From Closterium sp. Naga37s-1 (lineage: Eukaryota; Streptophyta; Zygnematophyceae; Desmidiales; Closteriaceae), in the NCBI GenBank assembly GCA_947471745.1, contig CANJKZ010000423.1:744001-808000 (forward strand): a DNA stretch of 64,000 bases, read 5' to 3'. Made by a program: the position numbers and the translations under genes. How positions within the stretch are numbered: the stretch's first letter is position 1; each line of letters starts with the position of its first letter. Of the stretch, positions 32,901-44,782 are shown in pieces. Under the pieces are notes generated by a model, which was not told the DNA's origin, did no database searches, and saw nothing but the letters and a program-made list of their open reading frames with translations.

Positions 32901-33442
32901 GACTTCGGCGGTAGTAGAGTGCTTGGACTGCCACCGGAAGGGGTAGGCCAAGCAGTAGAAGGAGCTGCTGCTGCCGTCGCGCTGGGAGAAGTATCAAGAG
33001 CAGCAGGTGGACTATCTGGCAATGAGACCATCGGCTGCTGCATTTGAGTCGGCTGAGTCGGCTGAGTCGGCTGTTCTCTACCGGAGCTGTCGGACAGCAT
33101 CTCACTACTCGAAGCGGCGGTGAACTCGAGAACGGCATGGCCGCCGCGCGCCTCGATCTCTTGCTGAAGGCGATCGAGCTGGAGAAGCAGCTCCGGGTGA
33201 TGGCGCGGATTGAGCGCCAGTTTGCTCGGCGGCTCAGCCTTCGTCCTGCCAGGCTGGTAGCTCATACAACCGCCGTGCGCCGCAGCGGCCTGAGGCATTG
33301 CTTCGGGATACGCCGCGGCGGAGGTGATAGAGGCAGCGGAGTTGACGGCGATACTGCCGGGATAGACAGATGCTGCTGTGACGGGTGGGGCTCTGAGCTT
33401 GTGATCGTCTGCCATGATCGGCGTAAGGACAGCTGAAAGCAT
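29902..33442 (-). CDS. Kinase C: CAMK-like Ser/Thr protein kinase, paralogue of B (five exons)
   Basis: Proposed exons are 33442-31511, 31381-31277, 31106-30836, 30731-30360 and 29966-29902; introns are GT-AG with phases 0, 0, 1, 1, exactly as in kinase B (exon 2 is 105 nt and exon 3 is 271 nt in both). The product is about 914 aa. The first ~605 residues are disordered but share blocks with B ([34 protein letters not shown]). Kinase motifs: [52 protein letters not shown] and the final GHPWL. All catalytic residues are present. Exon 4 carries a 5-residue insertion relative to B. Product ends NEAVN. Probably an active kinase; targets unknown. Confidence 0.87.
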
Positions 33443-33920
33443 TTCGTCTGATGGTCTGTGTGTCTGACGCTATTGAATCGAGGCGATGATGAAAAATATA
33501 GAGTCGCGTAGGAACCATGGAATAACCGTCAGCTAGCAGACGCGTTTTTTTCTCTCTTTCGTAACAGAGCGGGATTGGAGCTGGAAAAAAAGAAACCACG
33601 CGTTATGATGACAAGCGGCGAACCTGCCAATAGAACCTGCCTGAATACCCATTGTCTTTTCTAGTCGTCACGACGTACAGTACGCTGACTATTGCCGTCG
33701 TCGACTCGTGGTTCGGTTGGATGGAGAAGTATCAATGCGGGATTGACTGCACAACTGGGAAGGCCACCTCATTGAAGGCTGCAAGGAGGTTTGCAGCAGC
33801 AGGAGAGGAAGGACGATGGGCCCAAGCTGGGGATACCCATTCACAAGGTGGTCGTGAGGTGACTCGTGAAACTCGCCTTCCTACAGTGCAGAGTTTTGGA
33901 AAATTTCTAGGATTTTCTAC
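33443..33920. other. Upstream region of kinase C; no gene
   Basis: Holds the kinase C promoter and 5' UTR by position. Parts resemble the region upstream of B (CTGATGGTCTGTGTGTCTGACG near 33450). No RNA gene seen. Confidence 0.5.
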
Positions 33921-33923
33921 TTA

Positions 33924-34423
33924 GGGCGTGTGTCCTTGGCGGGCTGAGTTCGTAATCGAGTTCGAACTTTTGGTGGTAAACCGCTTCGTTAATATCGCCC
34001 TGCTGGGTTGCGACTTTCGTCAAAACAGGTAAGAAAGATGGAACCAAACATGGACACTGAACTAGAGTCGAGTTTCCCGTTCGAACGTTTGCAGCTGCAG
34101 CGAAACTGGCGACACTGGCGAGTGTAATCGTGCTCGTTATCGAATCATACGTAGGTTTCACGGCGCGTTATCGAATCAGACGTGGCGCACTGTCAATATG
34201 GCAAACCGGGTAACTTACGAGTCGTTTGCGCGACGCGAGCTAGGTTGTAAAAGTCGACCCTCGATAGTCGACCCTTCGATGTGACATGTGGTTGCCTTGA
34301 AAGGCGACTCGCGGCTAGACCATGGGAAGTTTTAAAATTCGACTACAGTTCGAACCAAGTTCAAGTGTTAAAAGTCGAGTTTAAAAAGCAAACTTTACAA
34401 AATTTGCAGAAGGACACACGCCC
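33924..34423. mobile_element. TIR element (MITE), 500 bp, TTA target duplication
   Basis: The termini GGGCGTGTGTCCTT and AAGGACACACGCCC are perfect 14-bp inverted repeats. Both flanks are TTA (33921-33923 and 34424-34426). A 3-bp TTA duplication is typical of PIF/Harbinger-type elements. No coding capacity. Confidence 0.82.
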
Positions 34424-34609
34424 TTAGTGTGGAAGCTTTGTAGGATTTTCTACGGAGTTTTTCTCGTTTGCTGAAGATTCCTTCCAGGATTTCCTTGTCA
34501 ATCATTCCAAAAGGCCGAATGTATGTAAGGCGGCTGCCTCCTAAGCATGTTTAGCATTCAGAAATGTTACTTTTAAGTTGTGCAATCGAAACTGCGAATA
34601 TCCACCATT

Positions 34610-34759
34610 AGGGCGTGTGTCTTCTGGCGAAATTTGTCAAAGTTTGAACATTAACCGCTTTGAACCGTGGCGACCCAAGTTGTAAACGTTTTGTACCGAG
34701 TAGAACCTATCTAAAGGTTCGAACTTAGACAGAAGTTCGAACCCCTAGTGCACACGCCC
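34610..34759. mobile_element. Second, shorter MITE of the same family, 150 bp
   Basis: Starts GGGCGTGTGTC and ends GCACACGCCC, flanked by TTA at 34607-34609 and 34760-34762. It shares the terminal sequence and subterminal GTTCGAACTT words with the 500-bp copy. Confidence 0.8.
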
Positions 34760-34762
34760 TTA

Positions 34763-35611
34763 GCTGGAAGCAACAAAGGAGACTTTGGAAGTCGCCGTTC
34801 AGGAGAAAAATGGAGGGTCTGGCATGTCCAGGGTTTTCCGCAAGAGCGCCGGAAGAGAAAGTGTGAGTAGGCTTTGTTTATACTGTTGTTTGTTGTTCAT
34901 AGGCATTTCTCATAGTTGTTCACTGCACAGATCCTCTGTACGCCCAACCTCATCTCAAGAAACTTTCCAAACCCAAGTTCGAATGCATTTGTTTACAGGC
35001 ACACGCCCCTCCTTGTACAGAGGAAAGGTTCGGAAATTTGACAACGTGTGTGGTTGGAACCCCCCAACCTCGCGCTACAACGCTCCGTGAACATAGGAAA
35101 GATTTACTGTGAGTCCCATTCTAATGACGATGCTCACAAACAAGGAGGGAACATTTCAGTCTTTAAGGACTCGAAGTTGGTACAACGGTAGTGTACGACG
35201 GTAGTGAGAAATAGCCGTACAAGGGAAGTGGTTTTCATGACAAGCAATCTTGAAGTGGCAAAGACCCGATGATCCCAAACGACTGCCGTACAAGACGAGA
35301 AATATCTACAGAATCCGGTGACGTGATGGGGAGGGTACATAATGGTTGGGTGGGGGGTTGCCAAGTAAAGACAGAAGCCATGGGTTTAATATGCTTGCCA
35401 TTATGACACAAGTGACACGTCGTGCAGCACTGCTCCTCAGAAACGAGAGAAACTGTCAGATCTATGGATTCTGGAAGCACTGCATCGTTTGACAGGCTGT
35501 ACGTGCGGCAGCGAATGAAGGCTTGTTGGTGTCCACTACAGACACGCTTCTCCGCTGGTCCGAGGAACGAATCCACACACCGATTTGGAGCACCAGGTCC
35601 AGGGGTCTCGA
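34763..35611. other. Intergenic sequence between TIR elements
   Basis: No gene recognised; short frames only. Confidence 0.45.
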
Positions 35612-35620
35612 TTCGTTTTG

Positions 35621-36231
35621 GGGTAAGTATATACTGGGTGGGTATTACTGGAAAATTGTTTTTTCTACTTGTAATTGTTTCATTGAGTGGTACTTTTGAC
35701 AAATTCTCACACGCGACATCCAGATTAGTGTCACGTTTCATGGATACAGGCAAAAAGTTTCGCCACGTGTCCGACGCGATTTCCCTGAAACATTTTGACG
35801 CAGCAGACAAAAATAAACCCCTAGGGACACGGACACATTTCGGGAAACATCAACCCTAAACACGGGAATGGCCAGGTGTTTAGGGTTTACAACCTAAAAT
35901 CGTTACAATTCGGAAGGAATCAACCCTAAACACGGGAACAGGCATGGTGTTTAGGGTTGATGCATCGAAAGAAGTCACTGGTGCCCTAGAGGTTTTAGTT
36001 TTGTTACACCCTGAAAACCCAACATTTGGTTCAGTCGCACGTAAATTTTGCAGACACATGAAATCTACACAAGCATGGACACGTGGCAAAAATAATCGCC
36101 CGTTGACATGAAACGTGACAATAATCTGTGTCTCAAAAATGAGAATCAGCAGAAATTCACACCAAATGGGTAAAACTGGGACTGGAAACAACATGTTTTT
36201 TTTATGAAGCCCACCCAGTATGTACTTACCC
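35621..36231. mobile_element. Mutator-type non-autonomous TIR element, 611 bp, 9-bp target duplication
   Basis: The 22-bp termini (GGGTAAGTATATACTGGGTG at 35621 and its complement ending 36231) match at 21 of 22 positions. The flanks are a perfect 9-bp repeat, TTCGTTTTG (35612-35620 and 36232-36240). A 9-bp duplication points to the Mutator superfamily. Inside are two small inverted repeats built on AACCCTAAACACGGG (35850-35890 and 35918-35962). No transposase. Confidence 0.88.
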
Positions 36232-36240
36232 TTCGTTTTG

Positions 36241-37089
36241 GGCCAAAAGTGGAATCAGAGTTTGGGGTCGAAATCACACTGCCGCTGCAGTGTACCTGCC
36301 GCGGCGTACCCTAGAAATGGAAGGGTGTTCAAACATTTCTTGTCTGAATTGGCAGGGTGGAAAAAACGACACACTGCTGTGGTGTAGGGTCTAGAAAGGA
36401 AGGAATCTTCACTCGATACATGAACAAGAAATCACGACGACGTTTGACGCCCGTCGTTTCCTTGACGTGGTGTGAGTGAGTCACCCGTCAAGTACTTAGC
36501 TGATTTTCGAGTTTTCTGGTGAAACTGACGGTAGTACACGAAGGGACAAAGATTCGCAGACAGGGTTCCGCCCTATCGAACTCGGCCAAGGCAGTGTGTT
36601 ACGGAATCTTAAAACTGATATAATATGGTGATTTGTTTTCGTGGCTGGAGTGCCAGGGCGGTACAGCAATCGAATCCGGTATTTACAGGGTGGTCACAAA
36701 CATTTACTCTGAAAAACAGGCTAATCAGGGTACAACGCCCTGAAATCCTGAGGCCTGACCAGGTCATCTCGTCGCTGTTGAAAATCTATTGAGGTGATTT
36801 CATGGGGATCGCGGCTGAAAGATGCAGGCATCCCAGGCAAAACGGAGCGTCACCCTCGATTCCGTTGAGAGATACAGCTGCTATTGTCCTTCTGGGGAAA
36901 CTTTGCAAGTCTTGTAAGAAGGATATAACATACAGTAACTGTATCTACATTCTCCTTGCAAGCTTGTACGTGGCTTTTAATATACTTTTGAACAGTTTCA
37001 TAGATATGCCCTAATTGGGGTTAAGAGTCACAGCTAGACGAAGGTTTCCAGAACACATCCAGCAGAACCCTTTTGAAGACCTCATAAAT
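36241..37089. other. Intergenic sequence, nothing recognised
   Basis: No credible ORF, RNA gene or terminal repeat. Confidence 0.45.
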
Positions 37090-38283
37090 TGAATTGTACA
37101 ACAGACAGCACAAGTTGGTAGGTACCGTAGGCCATAGCGCCTAGCGGCCTAGTACGGTGCGTGGTAAGTTTCATGGCAGAAGTACAGACCTAGAGCAAGA
37201 TAGAAGCAGAAACAGAAGATTAGCTGAGTTTGCCAGCCACGATGAGCGCACCCTAGGCCTAGGCCTAGGCCATCCCCTACCCTAGGCCTACAGCTGAGGC
37301 AGACACGATGAGCGCACCGCGAATAATTAGTAAGCTACTACCGGTAAATCCTCATCATCAGACCTTCCGTCCACGTCCCTGTGCAATAGTGACCATGCAC
37401 CCCTGTACCTGTCATTCTTAGCTGCGTTGCCTCCTTTAGACCAGGAGACACTATATTAGACATCACTAGCCTTCTACCTCCATCCCCCTCACCTCTCACC
37501 CTCCCCACCCACCCTCTACCCATCACCCCTCCCCCCTCTTCCCTCCCCCCTGCACCTCCCATCCCCTTCCTATGCATAACCCTAACAACCACAGCTGTTA
37601 GTCAAAGATCCCCAACCTACTGCGGTAATCAGGGTTAATCAGAAACACGCCCACGCTCACAGACACGGTCACATTCCAGTGCCATTGACATGCCCTGACT
37701 GTTTTCAACATGAAGAGCCTCAAAAGCAGGCCCTGGCCCCACTGCTGCGTAGGCCAATCACCAATCCATACGGCTACGATCTGGCCCTCTTGAGACACCG
37801 CCGCGCCGCAGCATGCTGGAGCTCCAATGTCAATCCCGACCCCCCTCTTGCCGCATAAGCCCCCATCCACCAGTGACCAATGTACCACCTGACTGGCAAA
37901 TCTCCTTTCATTGAATTGTGCCCTCTCCAAACTAGTCATAAGGCCTCTCAAACCACCCTCTCACCCTTGTATTCACCCTTCCACTCACCCTTCCATTCAC
38001 GCTCCCATTCACTCTCTCATTTCTCTCCCATTCACTCTCCCCATGTTTCCAAGGAGCAGCTCGCACACTGTCTTCCAGCCTATCAGTCTTTCACCAAAGG
38101 AAAGCAAGCGCCCCATTGCCCTCTTGGGTCCCAAGCTGGGACTCCCAAGTGGCCACCAGTCAGCTCCATGCATACTCATCATCTCCATGCATATGTCCGC
38201 GTCTGATTCTTAAAAGCAGCTCCATGCAAAATTAACTCCATGCATGTCTGTTGGCAACTATGCTAAACGCGAAACTCCCCCAC
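37090..38283. repeat. Downstream flank of gene D, source copy of the segmental duplication
   Basis: Counterpart of 28290-29475. Contains the palindromic CCTAGGCCTAGGCCTAGG run near 37253-37273 and a C/T-rich block at 37480-37560. Confidence 0.7.
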
Positions 38284-40873
38284 TCAGCTCGCGTGCTGAT
38301 CGCCCTGAATGTTAAACGTCTTTTTTAGCCCCCTCGCAAGCCGCCCTAGCCCAGCCAATCCCGATGCCCGACCCACACTCCCTCCGCTGCTCGCCCTCCC
38401 ATGATCACCATGCAGGTCAGACGGCGACCGGGTATACTCCGGCCGTTTCCTCTCAAACACTGACGTTGTCGGGCCCTTGGGTTTCCTCGCCCCCATGCTG
38501 CCCGCCTGCGATCCGTACACCGCTGACGCGGCGCGCGGCGATTGGTCGATCCCGGACCTCCGCCCGTCCTTGCTCTTCTTGTCGTCGTCGTCGCCGCTGC
38601 TGCTGCTTTCTTCGCCAGTCTTGCTGGGGGCTACTCTAACGCCCACTGCCGCTAGCTGGGACGCAATCTCGTCCTCCCAGGATAAACCTGAGGGGGCTCG
38701 GGCTTGAATATGCCCTTTGATCTTCTCCCTCCCTTTCCTCTCGCCCCCTTCTTTTGCAGCTTCACCTTCTTTTTGCGACTCCGAACCCTCTTGTGACCCT
38801 GCTTCCGCCCCTTCCCCTCCTCCTCCTCCCCCTTTTGCACCTCCTATGTCGTGTTTCCGGCTCTTGAGGTCTACTGCTGACCCGCTGCCGCCCCGTGCGA
38901 TCATCACACTATGAGTACCGTCCTTCTTCCGACTTACTATCCCTGTCATTGCCCCTGACTTTCTCGTGCTGCTGCTGCTGGTGCTGGTGGTACTACTCTC
39001 TCTCGCGCTCCCATCTCTCGCACTCTCCTTCGCGCTGCTGCTCTTGCTACTCCGCCCCTCCCCCTTCCCCCCTCGAGACCCCGGCCGCTCCCCCCGCTCC
39101 CCCTTCCCCCCGTCCCCCTTGCTCCCCTCCCCTTTACTCCCCACAACCGCGATCCCCACAACCCCCCCAGCGGCTGCGCATCGTTTCAGCTCCCCAAACC
39201 CCACCTCCCAGTTGTTACTGCTCTCCGCAGAAACCCTCGTTAACTGTACGGACCACGTGCTCCGGCTCCTCATTGCCGCATACTCTGACGTTATCCCTAT
39301 AGACGCATCGAACATGAGGTTCAGCCCCGCTTGTAGCACACTCCCTGGCCCCTCGGGTGCTCCCATTTGGGAAAAGTCCATGGATAGGGATGGGCTCATG
39401 CGGCCTTGTAAACCCGAGAGCCATAGGGATCCGTCGGAAATCCCCCCGCCGCCCCACCCGAACCTCGGGCTTGGCGGGTCGTTCAGGCCTGAGTCGGATG
39501 ACGACGAGAGCCGCCGCCCCTTGGCTGCTTTCGCTGACGCTGCGGCAACTGCTAACGCGGACGCCCCGCGTTTCGTTTTTTGCTGCTTCGATGACTTTGG
39601 GTCAGGCACGGACGGGGTGAGGGCTTCACTAAGGTATGGGTACGCGCCATGCCAGGCATCCGTAGGGTTCTTTAACCGCCATAGCTCTCTTGAAAACCGC
39701 TGCGAGACTGAAACTGGCGGCGCTGCTTTCCCCCCCGCTGCTCCGCCTGCTCCCGCTCCCCCCCCTTTCCTTCCCTTTCCTGCTAACGGCGGCAGACCTC
39801 CGCGCCTCCCCCCTCCGCCTCCCCCTTCTCTCCCCGCGCCCGCCGCCGCCGCCGCCGCTGCTGCCATCGCTTCCTTGTGCTCAGTCGAGAACACGAAATC
39901 GTCATCCTCGTCGAATTCTTCTAACGCCTTCTGTAGTCTCGTTTTTCCCTCCGGCTTAATATACTCCGGTTCTTGATCCTCCTTAGTTAAGAACTTCTTA
40001 GGCGCGCCGGGGTACAGGTATAGCACGACGCGCGGCGGAACGGCACCCTTGTTGGCGGAAACTACCGCCTGGAGCTTCCGCTCGAGGCGCTGGTGCGCGG
40101 AGAAGGAGAGCACCCCCCCACGCTCGTGCGCGCGGAAGTCTTCCAGGAGATTTTCCAGGTGGTATCGCGCCTGGGAGCGGCCCAGACACTCGTGCGCCGC
40201 TAGCGTGCAGATGGTGTCTTTATGGACTAGGAATATCAGCATCACCTGATCCCAGCTCTGCGGGGAATAGGGAGGAAATGAAAGGAGGGAGGAAGACGGG
40301 AAAAGGGGGAGAATGGGGAAGGGAGGAAGGAAGGGGAAGGGAGGAGGAGCTAGGTCACTCGTGTGCTTGTGCAGGAGCAATATTGACCACTTCTGACTTT
40401 GTGAGGTGTCCCGAAGACACCTTGACGAACTTACCAGACTGACAAATAAGTCAATAAGGGTCAACCGGCAAAATAAATAAAAACTTGTTACGTTAACGAC
40501 GTCAGAGGTGGTGGCAAGATAAAAGGGAGTCCGACAACCTCAGGATGACCCGCAAGACCGAAGCTTTAATCTTCTCCAAAGCTACAACCTATTAGCATCT
40601 ACCAGGGAAAATTAAGTTCCGGGAACAGCAAACTCTTGCAGAAATACGAGCTAGAAAGCATTAACCCACCAATGCGTCTATCAGTGAACATACCAACGAA
40701 CCTATCAGCGAACCTACCAATGAGAACCATCGCGCGTGCTTCGGAACCTTCTGCGCCGCTTCAAGGAGGAAATCGTCGAATTCCCCTTTCAGGGGACTGT
40801 ATGATATGAGGACATCGGTACCTCTAGATATCCCCAGGCCCAGAATAAGCTCCTGTTCATTACGCGTCGACAT
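38284..40873 (-). CDS. Gene D: two-exon gene for a largely disordered protein of unknown function (about 709 aa)
   Basis: Exon 1 is 40873-40718 (52 codons, starts MSTRNEQELILGLGIS, donor GTAGGT). Exon 2 is 40257-38284 after a pyrimidine tract and CCCCGCAG acceptor. Both are phase 0, and the junction gives a continuous ARWFSL-SWDQVMLIFL. Residues 1 to about 155 look folded: LISYSPLKGEFDDFLL, IFLVHKDTICTLAAHE, ARYHLENLLEDFRAHE and PPRVVLYLYPGAPKKF. The remainder is low-complexity Gly/Ser/Lys with an acidic DEDDD and a poly-Ala stretch, and a basic C-terminus (ARGLKKTFN). I do not recognise the N-terminal domain. The C-terminal end is duplicated at 29476-29893. The single long frame from 40464 would read through the intron. 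Confidence 0.72.
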
Positions 40874-42781
40874 GAAACCCTAACTCGAGCCTGCTTGGAG
40901 ACGTGTCAGAGCACGACTACTGCTCGCTTCGACATGAAACCCTAGTTCGCACGGACTGGAAGATGGGTGAGAGTGCTAGAGCTTGCCGGGAGCGAGGCTG
41001 CATGGAAGTGTTAATGCTGCGAGGTCCGATGCGGTTGAGACTGGTGGAATAAGGGAAAGCCAAGCCATCTTCTCGGTATTGAACAGAGCAGGTGTAGGCG
41101 TATCTCGGACATTGCTGTAACAGTAAGCTTAAAGAGAGAAATGGAGGTACGCAAGGTTCGAAACCCTGATGCTCGATGAGTAAACGCGAAGCAACGAGGT
41201 CGGTAAAAGAGCCACTAACTTTCAAATGGTGACGCGAGGTGAAGCTGAGTTTCGCAGTCAAGAAAGAAACACCTTAGCGGCTAGAGTGAGAAGAAAATCA
41301 AGTTGAATAATTTTTAGACAGAAACAAGGAAGGCTGCGAAAATGGAGAAGCATAGGATACTGTAACTGAAACAATCAACATTTTCTTCAGGCAGCCATGG
41401 ATGGTTAGCACAAGATACTCCTTCTGAGAGCTGAAATAGGGTTGGTTGGGGGAGGATGATGTTTGACCAACCAACCACCAAACTAATCCCTAGAGTCGCG
41501 ACAGCAGCAACGAGAACTAAGTGATAAAGTAACACTTCGTGACGAACGATGCTTTTTCTGCGTTTGGCGACACTAGCTCGGAGCTGGTTGGTGGGATGGA
41601 ACATCAAACCAATTGCGGTGGACCATCGTGCGAGCTTGCGACTTGGAGGTTCGCGGCATACATGACCTGGTTCTCCTATTCGTCAAAAGTCCCCAGCGGC
41701 GAAGGCCCTCGCGGAATGTGTGTGACTTCGTCAGGCTGAAAACACCAGTTGGAAAGCGCGGGATCGCCAAGGAATTGGCAGAATTGGCCGCTGGGGCTGG
41801 CTGTTCGCAATTTCGAGGGCATGTTACCACTACCACCTCCATTTCGTCAAAGTTTGCAACTTCGAGGCTGCACCTTCGAAAGTGGAGCTTCGAGAGTCTC
41901 GCCTACTGGCTGAATCTGCTCCCCCCCTCCACTTCCCCCCACAGAGCCTGTCCCGTCCAGTAGAGTACAACCAGCAGCATTCTAGGAAGCGGAATGAGCG
42001 AAACCGGCTGCCATCCGTTCTTCCTTCATCCCCCCTTCATGGAATTATTTTCTCCACGGGTCTGCAGATGGGCGTTGACCTTTTCAAGGGCTCTGCGTTT
42101 TTAGTTGACCGGTTAGAAGGTGACGAGCCTGCTTGTAGACAAGAAGGCTCAGAAGCAGTCAACGTCAAATATTCTGTTCACATAGTACCTTGCGGTCTCC
42201 GGGGACCCGATTACAGCCTAGTGTTGCTAGACGAGAAACCGACTTTCCAGGATGACGCGACTGTTCCTCGCAAGCAGAGCGAGAGTGACGGACGTAGAAC
42301 GAGATGAAGGTCAAATCAAATCACCTCACAACTTCAAACAGTTTCTGATTCACGTGACAGATCGTGACGGGACGGAACGCCATGATGCGTGGGGTCTCGC
42401 AGCTAGATTTCCCCAGATTTTGAGCATTTTCTGCTTCACCTGACGGATGACGTGACGAGACGCCATGATGCGTGCAGATCCGCCATGGCGTCCCGTCACG
42501 TAGAACTCTGTAACCAGATTTTTCCGGATCAAGATGAAGTGACCGCCGCCGCGCGGTTCTGCTTGTCAAATCTATCTTTGCTGCTGCGGAGCCGCGTTAT
42601 GAAGATGTTCGAAAGCGAAACTCTGCGAATCTGGAATGGGTCTCGATTACAAATTGACAAACTCGGTCCTCATTTAGTTCATACTAACTCAGCTGGCTTT
42701 GAAACCAAAGAGCAAGCTGCATAAGCCTGGCATTCCAGCTTAACATCATTAAGATTAAGTTCTTGGTTCAGAGAATCCGCC
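40874..42781. other. Intergenic region between gene D and the Asn-Gly gene; no gene recognised
   Basis: This holds the divergent promoters of both neighbours. 42365-42500 contains an imperfect inverted repeat around ACGCCATGATGCG and ATGGCGTCCCGTCACG. No RNA gene could be supported. Confidence 0.5.
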
Positions 42782-44299
42782 ATGGCTAACGCTCCATCGT
42801 CCAACCTGCCTCTGCGCCTCGCCTGGCTGTTTTCGGCGGTTGCTTTCACTCTGGTTCTCTCAGGTAAGCTCATTCAATTCACAACTAACCATTTTATCGG
42901 CCATAACACGGTACATTAAAATTGTACATAGTACCTTGTTAAAACCCGAGGTCCATAGGTTTCAAGGGTAGGAAGGTTGGTTGGACCTGGTGCCCCAACC
43001 AAAGGTAGGAAGTTTGGTTGGACCTGGTGACCCAACCAAAGGTAGGAAGGTTGAGGCAACTTTGGGGAACTTGTGACGCCGGTTTTAACCGATTTGTCCA
43101 ATAGCCTTCCGCCTGCCACTCTCATACACCATTGATCTAAATTCTCATCGTGTGCTACCTTTCCTTGCCTGCGTCTGAGTCACCTATACTTTCCCATCCC
43201 TTGCATGCATCCCTCCCATCCGTCCCATCCCTCCATCCCCCCCACCCCTCGCATTCGTCTCTGGCAGGGACATCTCTGGCCGTGGCATCTCATGACAAGC
43301 CTGTGGGGGCAGTTGGGACGACAAGTAACCGCAGAGACCGAACACGCCATGAGGACCCCGGCGCTCGTTTTCAGGCATCGCAGCCTGCTCAGCTCCACCT
43401 CACCACAGCCCTTGCCTGTTGAACCTCTCGCCTCTCTGCCAACTGCCACCAGCCTGCTGAGCTCCACCCCACCACAGCCCTTGCCCGTTGACCCTCTTGA
43501 CTCTCTGCAGACTCCCACCAGCTTTGGTGGCGGTGGAGAGATGAGCCCTCCTCCCCCACCCCCACCCCCACCCCCACCCCCACCCCCACCTTCTACTCCT
43601 TCCGGGGGAGGCTGTGACTGTGGCTGTTGCTGTGACTGTGGCAGTGGCAATGGTGGTGGGGATGGGTCCAACGGCGGGGACAATGGCAATGGCGATGGCA
43701 GTGGCGTCGGTGGCATCTGGTCGCAGGTGGCCTCGTGGTTCCACATTCTAGGGGTTGATGGGGGCAACGGCGATGGTGGTGGGGACGGTGGCAACGGCAA
43801 CGGCAACGATAATGGCAACGGCAACGGTAATGGCAACGGCAACGGTAATGTCAACGGCGACGGTAACGGCAATGGTTGCTGCTGCTGCTGCTGCTGCTGC
43901 TGTGGCAACGGCAACGGCAACGGTAATGGCAATGGGAACGGTTGCGGTAACGGCAATGGCAACAGTAACAATAATAACAATGTCTATCTCAATGGCAATG
44001 GTAACGGGAACGGCAACGGCAACGGTGAGGGCAATGGCAATGGCTGCTGCGGCAACGGCAACGGGAACGGGAACGGCAACGGGAACGAGAATGGCAACGG
44101 TGAAGGCAATGGCAATGGCAATGGCAATGGCAATGGCAATGGCAATGGCTGCTGCTGTGGCAATGGCAACGGGAACGGGAACGAGAACGGCAATGGTGAA
44201 GGCAACGGCAACGGGAACGGCAACGGTGAAGGCAATGGCAATGGCAATGGCTGCTGCTGCTGCGGCAACGGGAACGGCAACGGCAATGGTGAAGGAAAT

Positions 44300-44349
<50 letters not shown>

Positions 44350-44593
44350 AAACGGGAACGGGAACGGGAACGGGAACGGCGATGGCAACGGCTGCTGCTG
44401 CTGCGGGTGCGGCAATGGAGGGGGTGGCAGCAACGGTGGTGGTGGCGGTGGGTCTGGCATTCACGGAATCGGCTTCATTCACAGCAAGTTCAGCGCTCAC
44501 AGCAACAGCAGCAGCGCCAGCCGTGCCAGTCGTGCCAGCACGGCTAGCAGGGCCAGCAGGGCCAGCAATGCACGTGCCAATCGCCTCACCTGA
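42782..44593 (+). CDS. Probable secreted protein with poly-Pro, long Asn-Gly repeat and Cys clusters
   Basis: Exon 1 (42782-42863, ATG in CCATGG context) encodes a short polar start and a hydrophobic [15 protein letters not shown] stretch, a likely signal peptide, then a GTAAGC donor. The main exon is open in frame 2 up to 44591-44593. The acceptor is uncertain: AG at 43333-43334 keeps frame 2, whereas the better-looking CTCTGGCAG at 43267 leads to a stop, so a further small intron is possible. The main part has a poly-Pro run (about 43550-43590), then [10 protein letters not shown] and more than 200 residues of Gly-Asn repeat (about 43770-44400) punctuated by Cys runs of 2 to 9 and occasional GEG, GDG and NEN. 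The tail is Ser/Ala/Arg-rich. Third positions of GGN and AAY codons vary while the first two are fixed, supporting this frame. Role unknown; a wall or mucilage structural protein is a guess. Confidence 0.6.
43770..44400 (+). repeat. (GGNAAY)n hexanucleotide coding repeat
   Basis: Repeat of Gly-Asn codon pairs with TGC/TGT runs. Other frames give Ala-Thr or Val-Ala/Pro-Leu artefacts. Confidence 0.92.
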
Positions 44594-44610
44594 CGAGGAG
44601 GATACTAAAC

Positions 44611-44782
44611 ATGAATTTTTTCGAAAGTGTGTAACACTTTCTAAAAATGCGTATTGTGAAAGCGCAGCTGACTGTAGCGCAGCAAGGCAACTGCGAATTA
44701 CCATTCGCCGAATATATAAGAGGGTTGGAGGCCATTCGGCCTCCACCCACGTCTTCATTTTGGAACTTTGCAGTTCCACTCC
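44611..44782 (+). repeat. 172-bp repeat, copy 1, promoter-like
   Basis: As far as I can read it is identical to 48080-48251. It contains AAAGTGTGTAACACTTT (inverted), a TATATAAG box, a GGAGGCCATTCGGCCTCC hairpin and a GGAACTTTGCAGTTCC inverted repeat. It begins 17 bp after the stop of the Asn-Gly gene. Confidence 0.9.

Noticed and set aside
35840-35965. CCCTAAA/TTTAGGG words as interstitial telomere repeat
   Set aside because: They are isolated words within short inverted repeats of a TIR element, not a tandem array.
38966-39976. 336-aa plus-strand frame
   Set aside because: It is antisense to the low-complexity part of gene D; GC-rich opposite-strand artefact.
40258-40464. First 69 residues of the long gene D frame as coding
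   Set aside because: They lie in a pyrimidine-rich intron ending CCCCGCAG; splicing from 40718 gives a better N-terminus.
41140-41175. GGTTCGAAACC as a tRNA B box
   Set aside because: No acceptor stem, A box or anticodon arm can be drawn around it.
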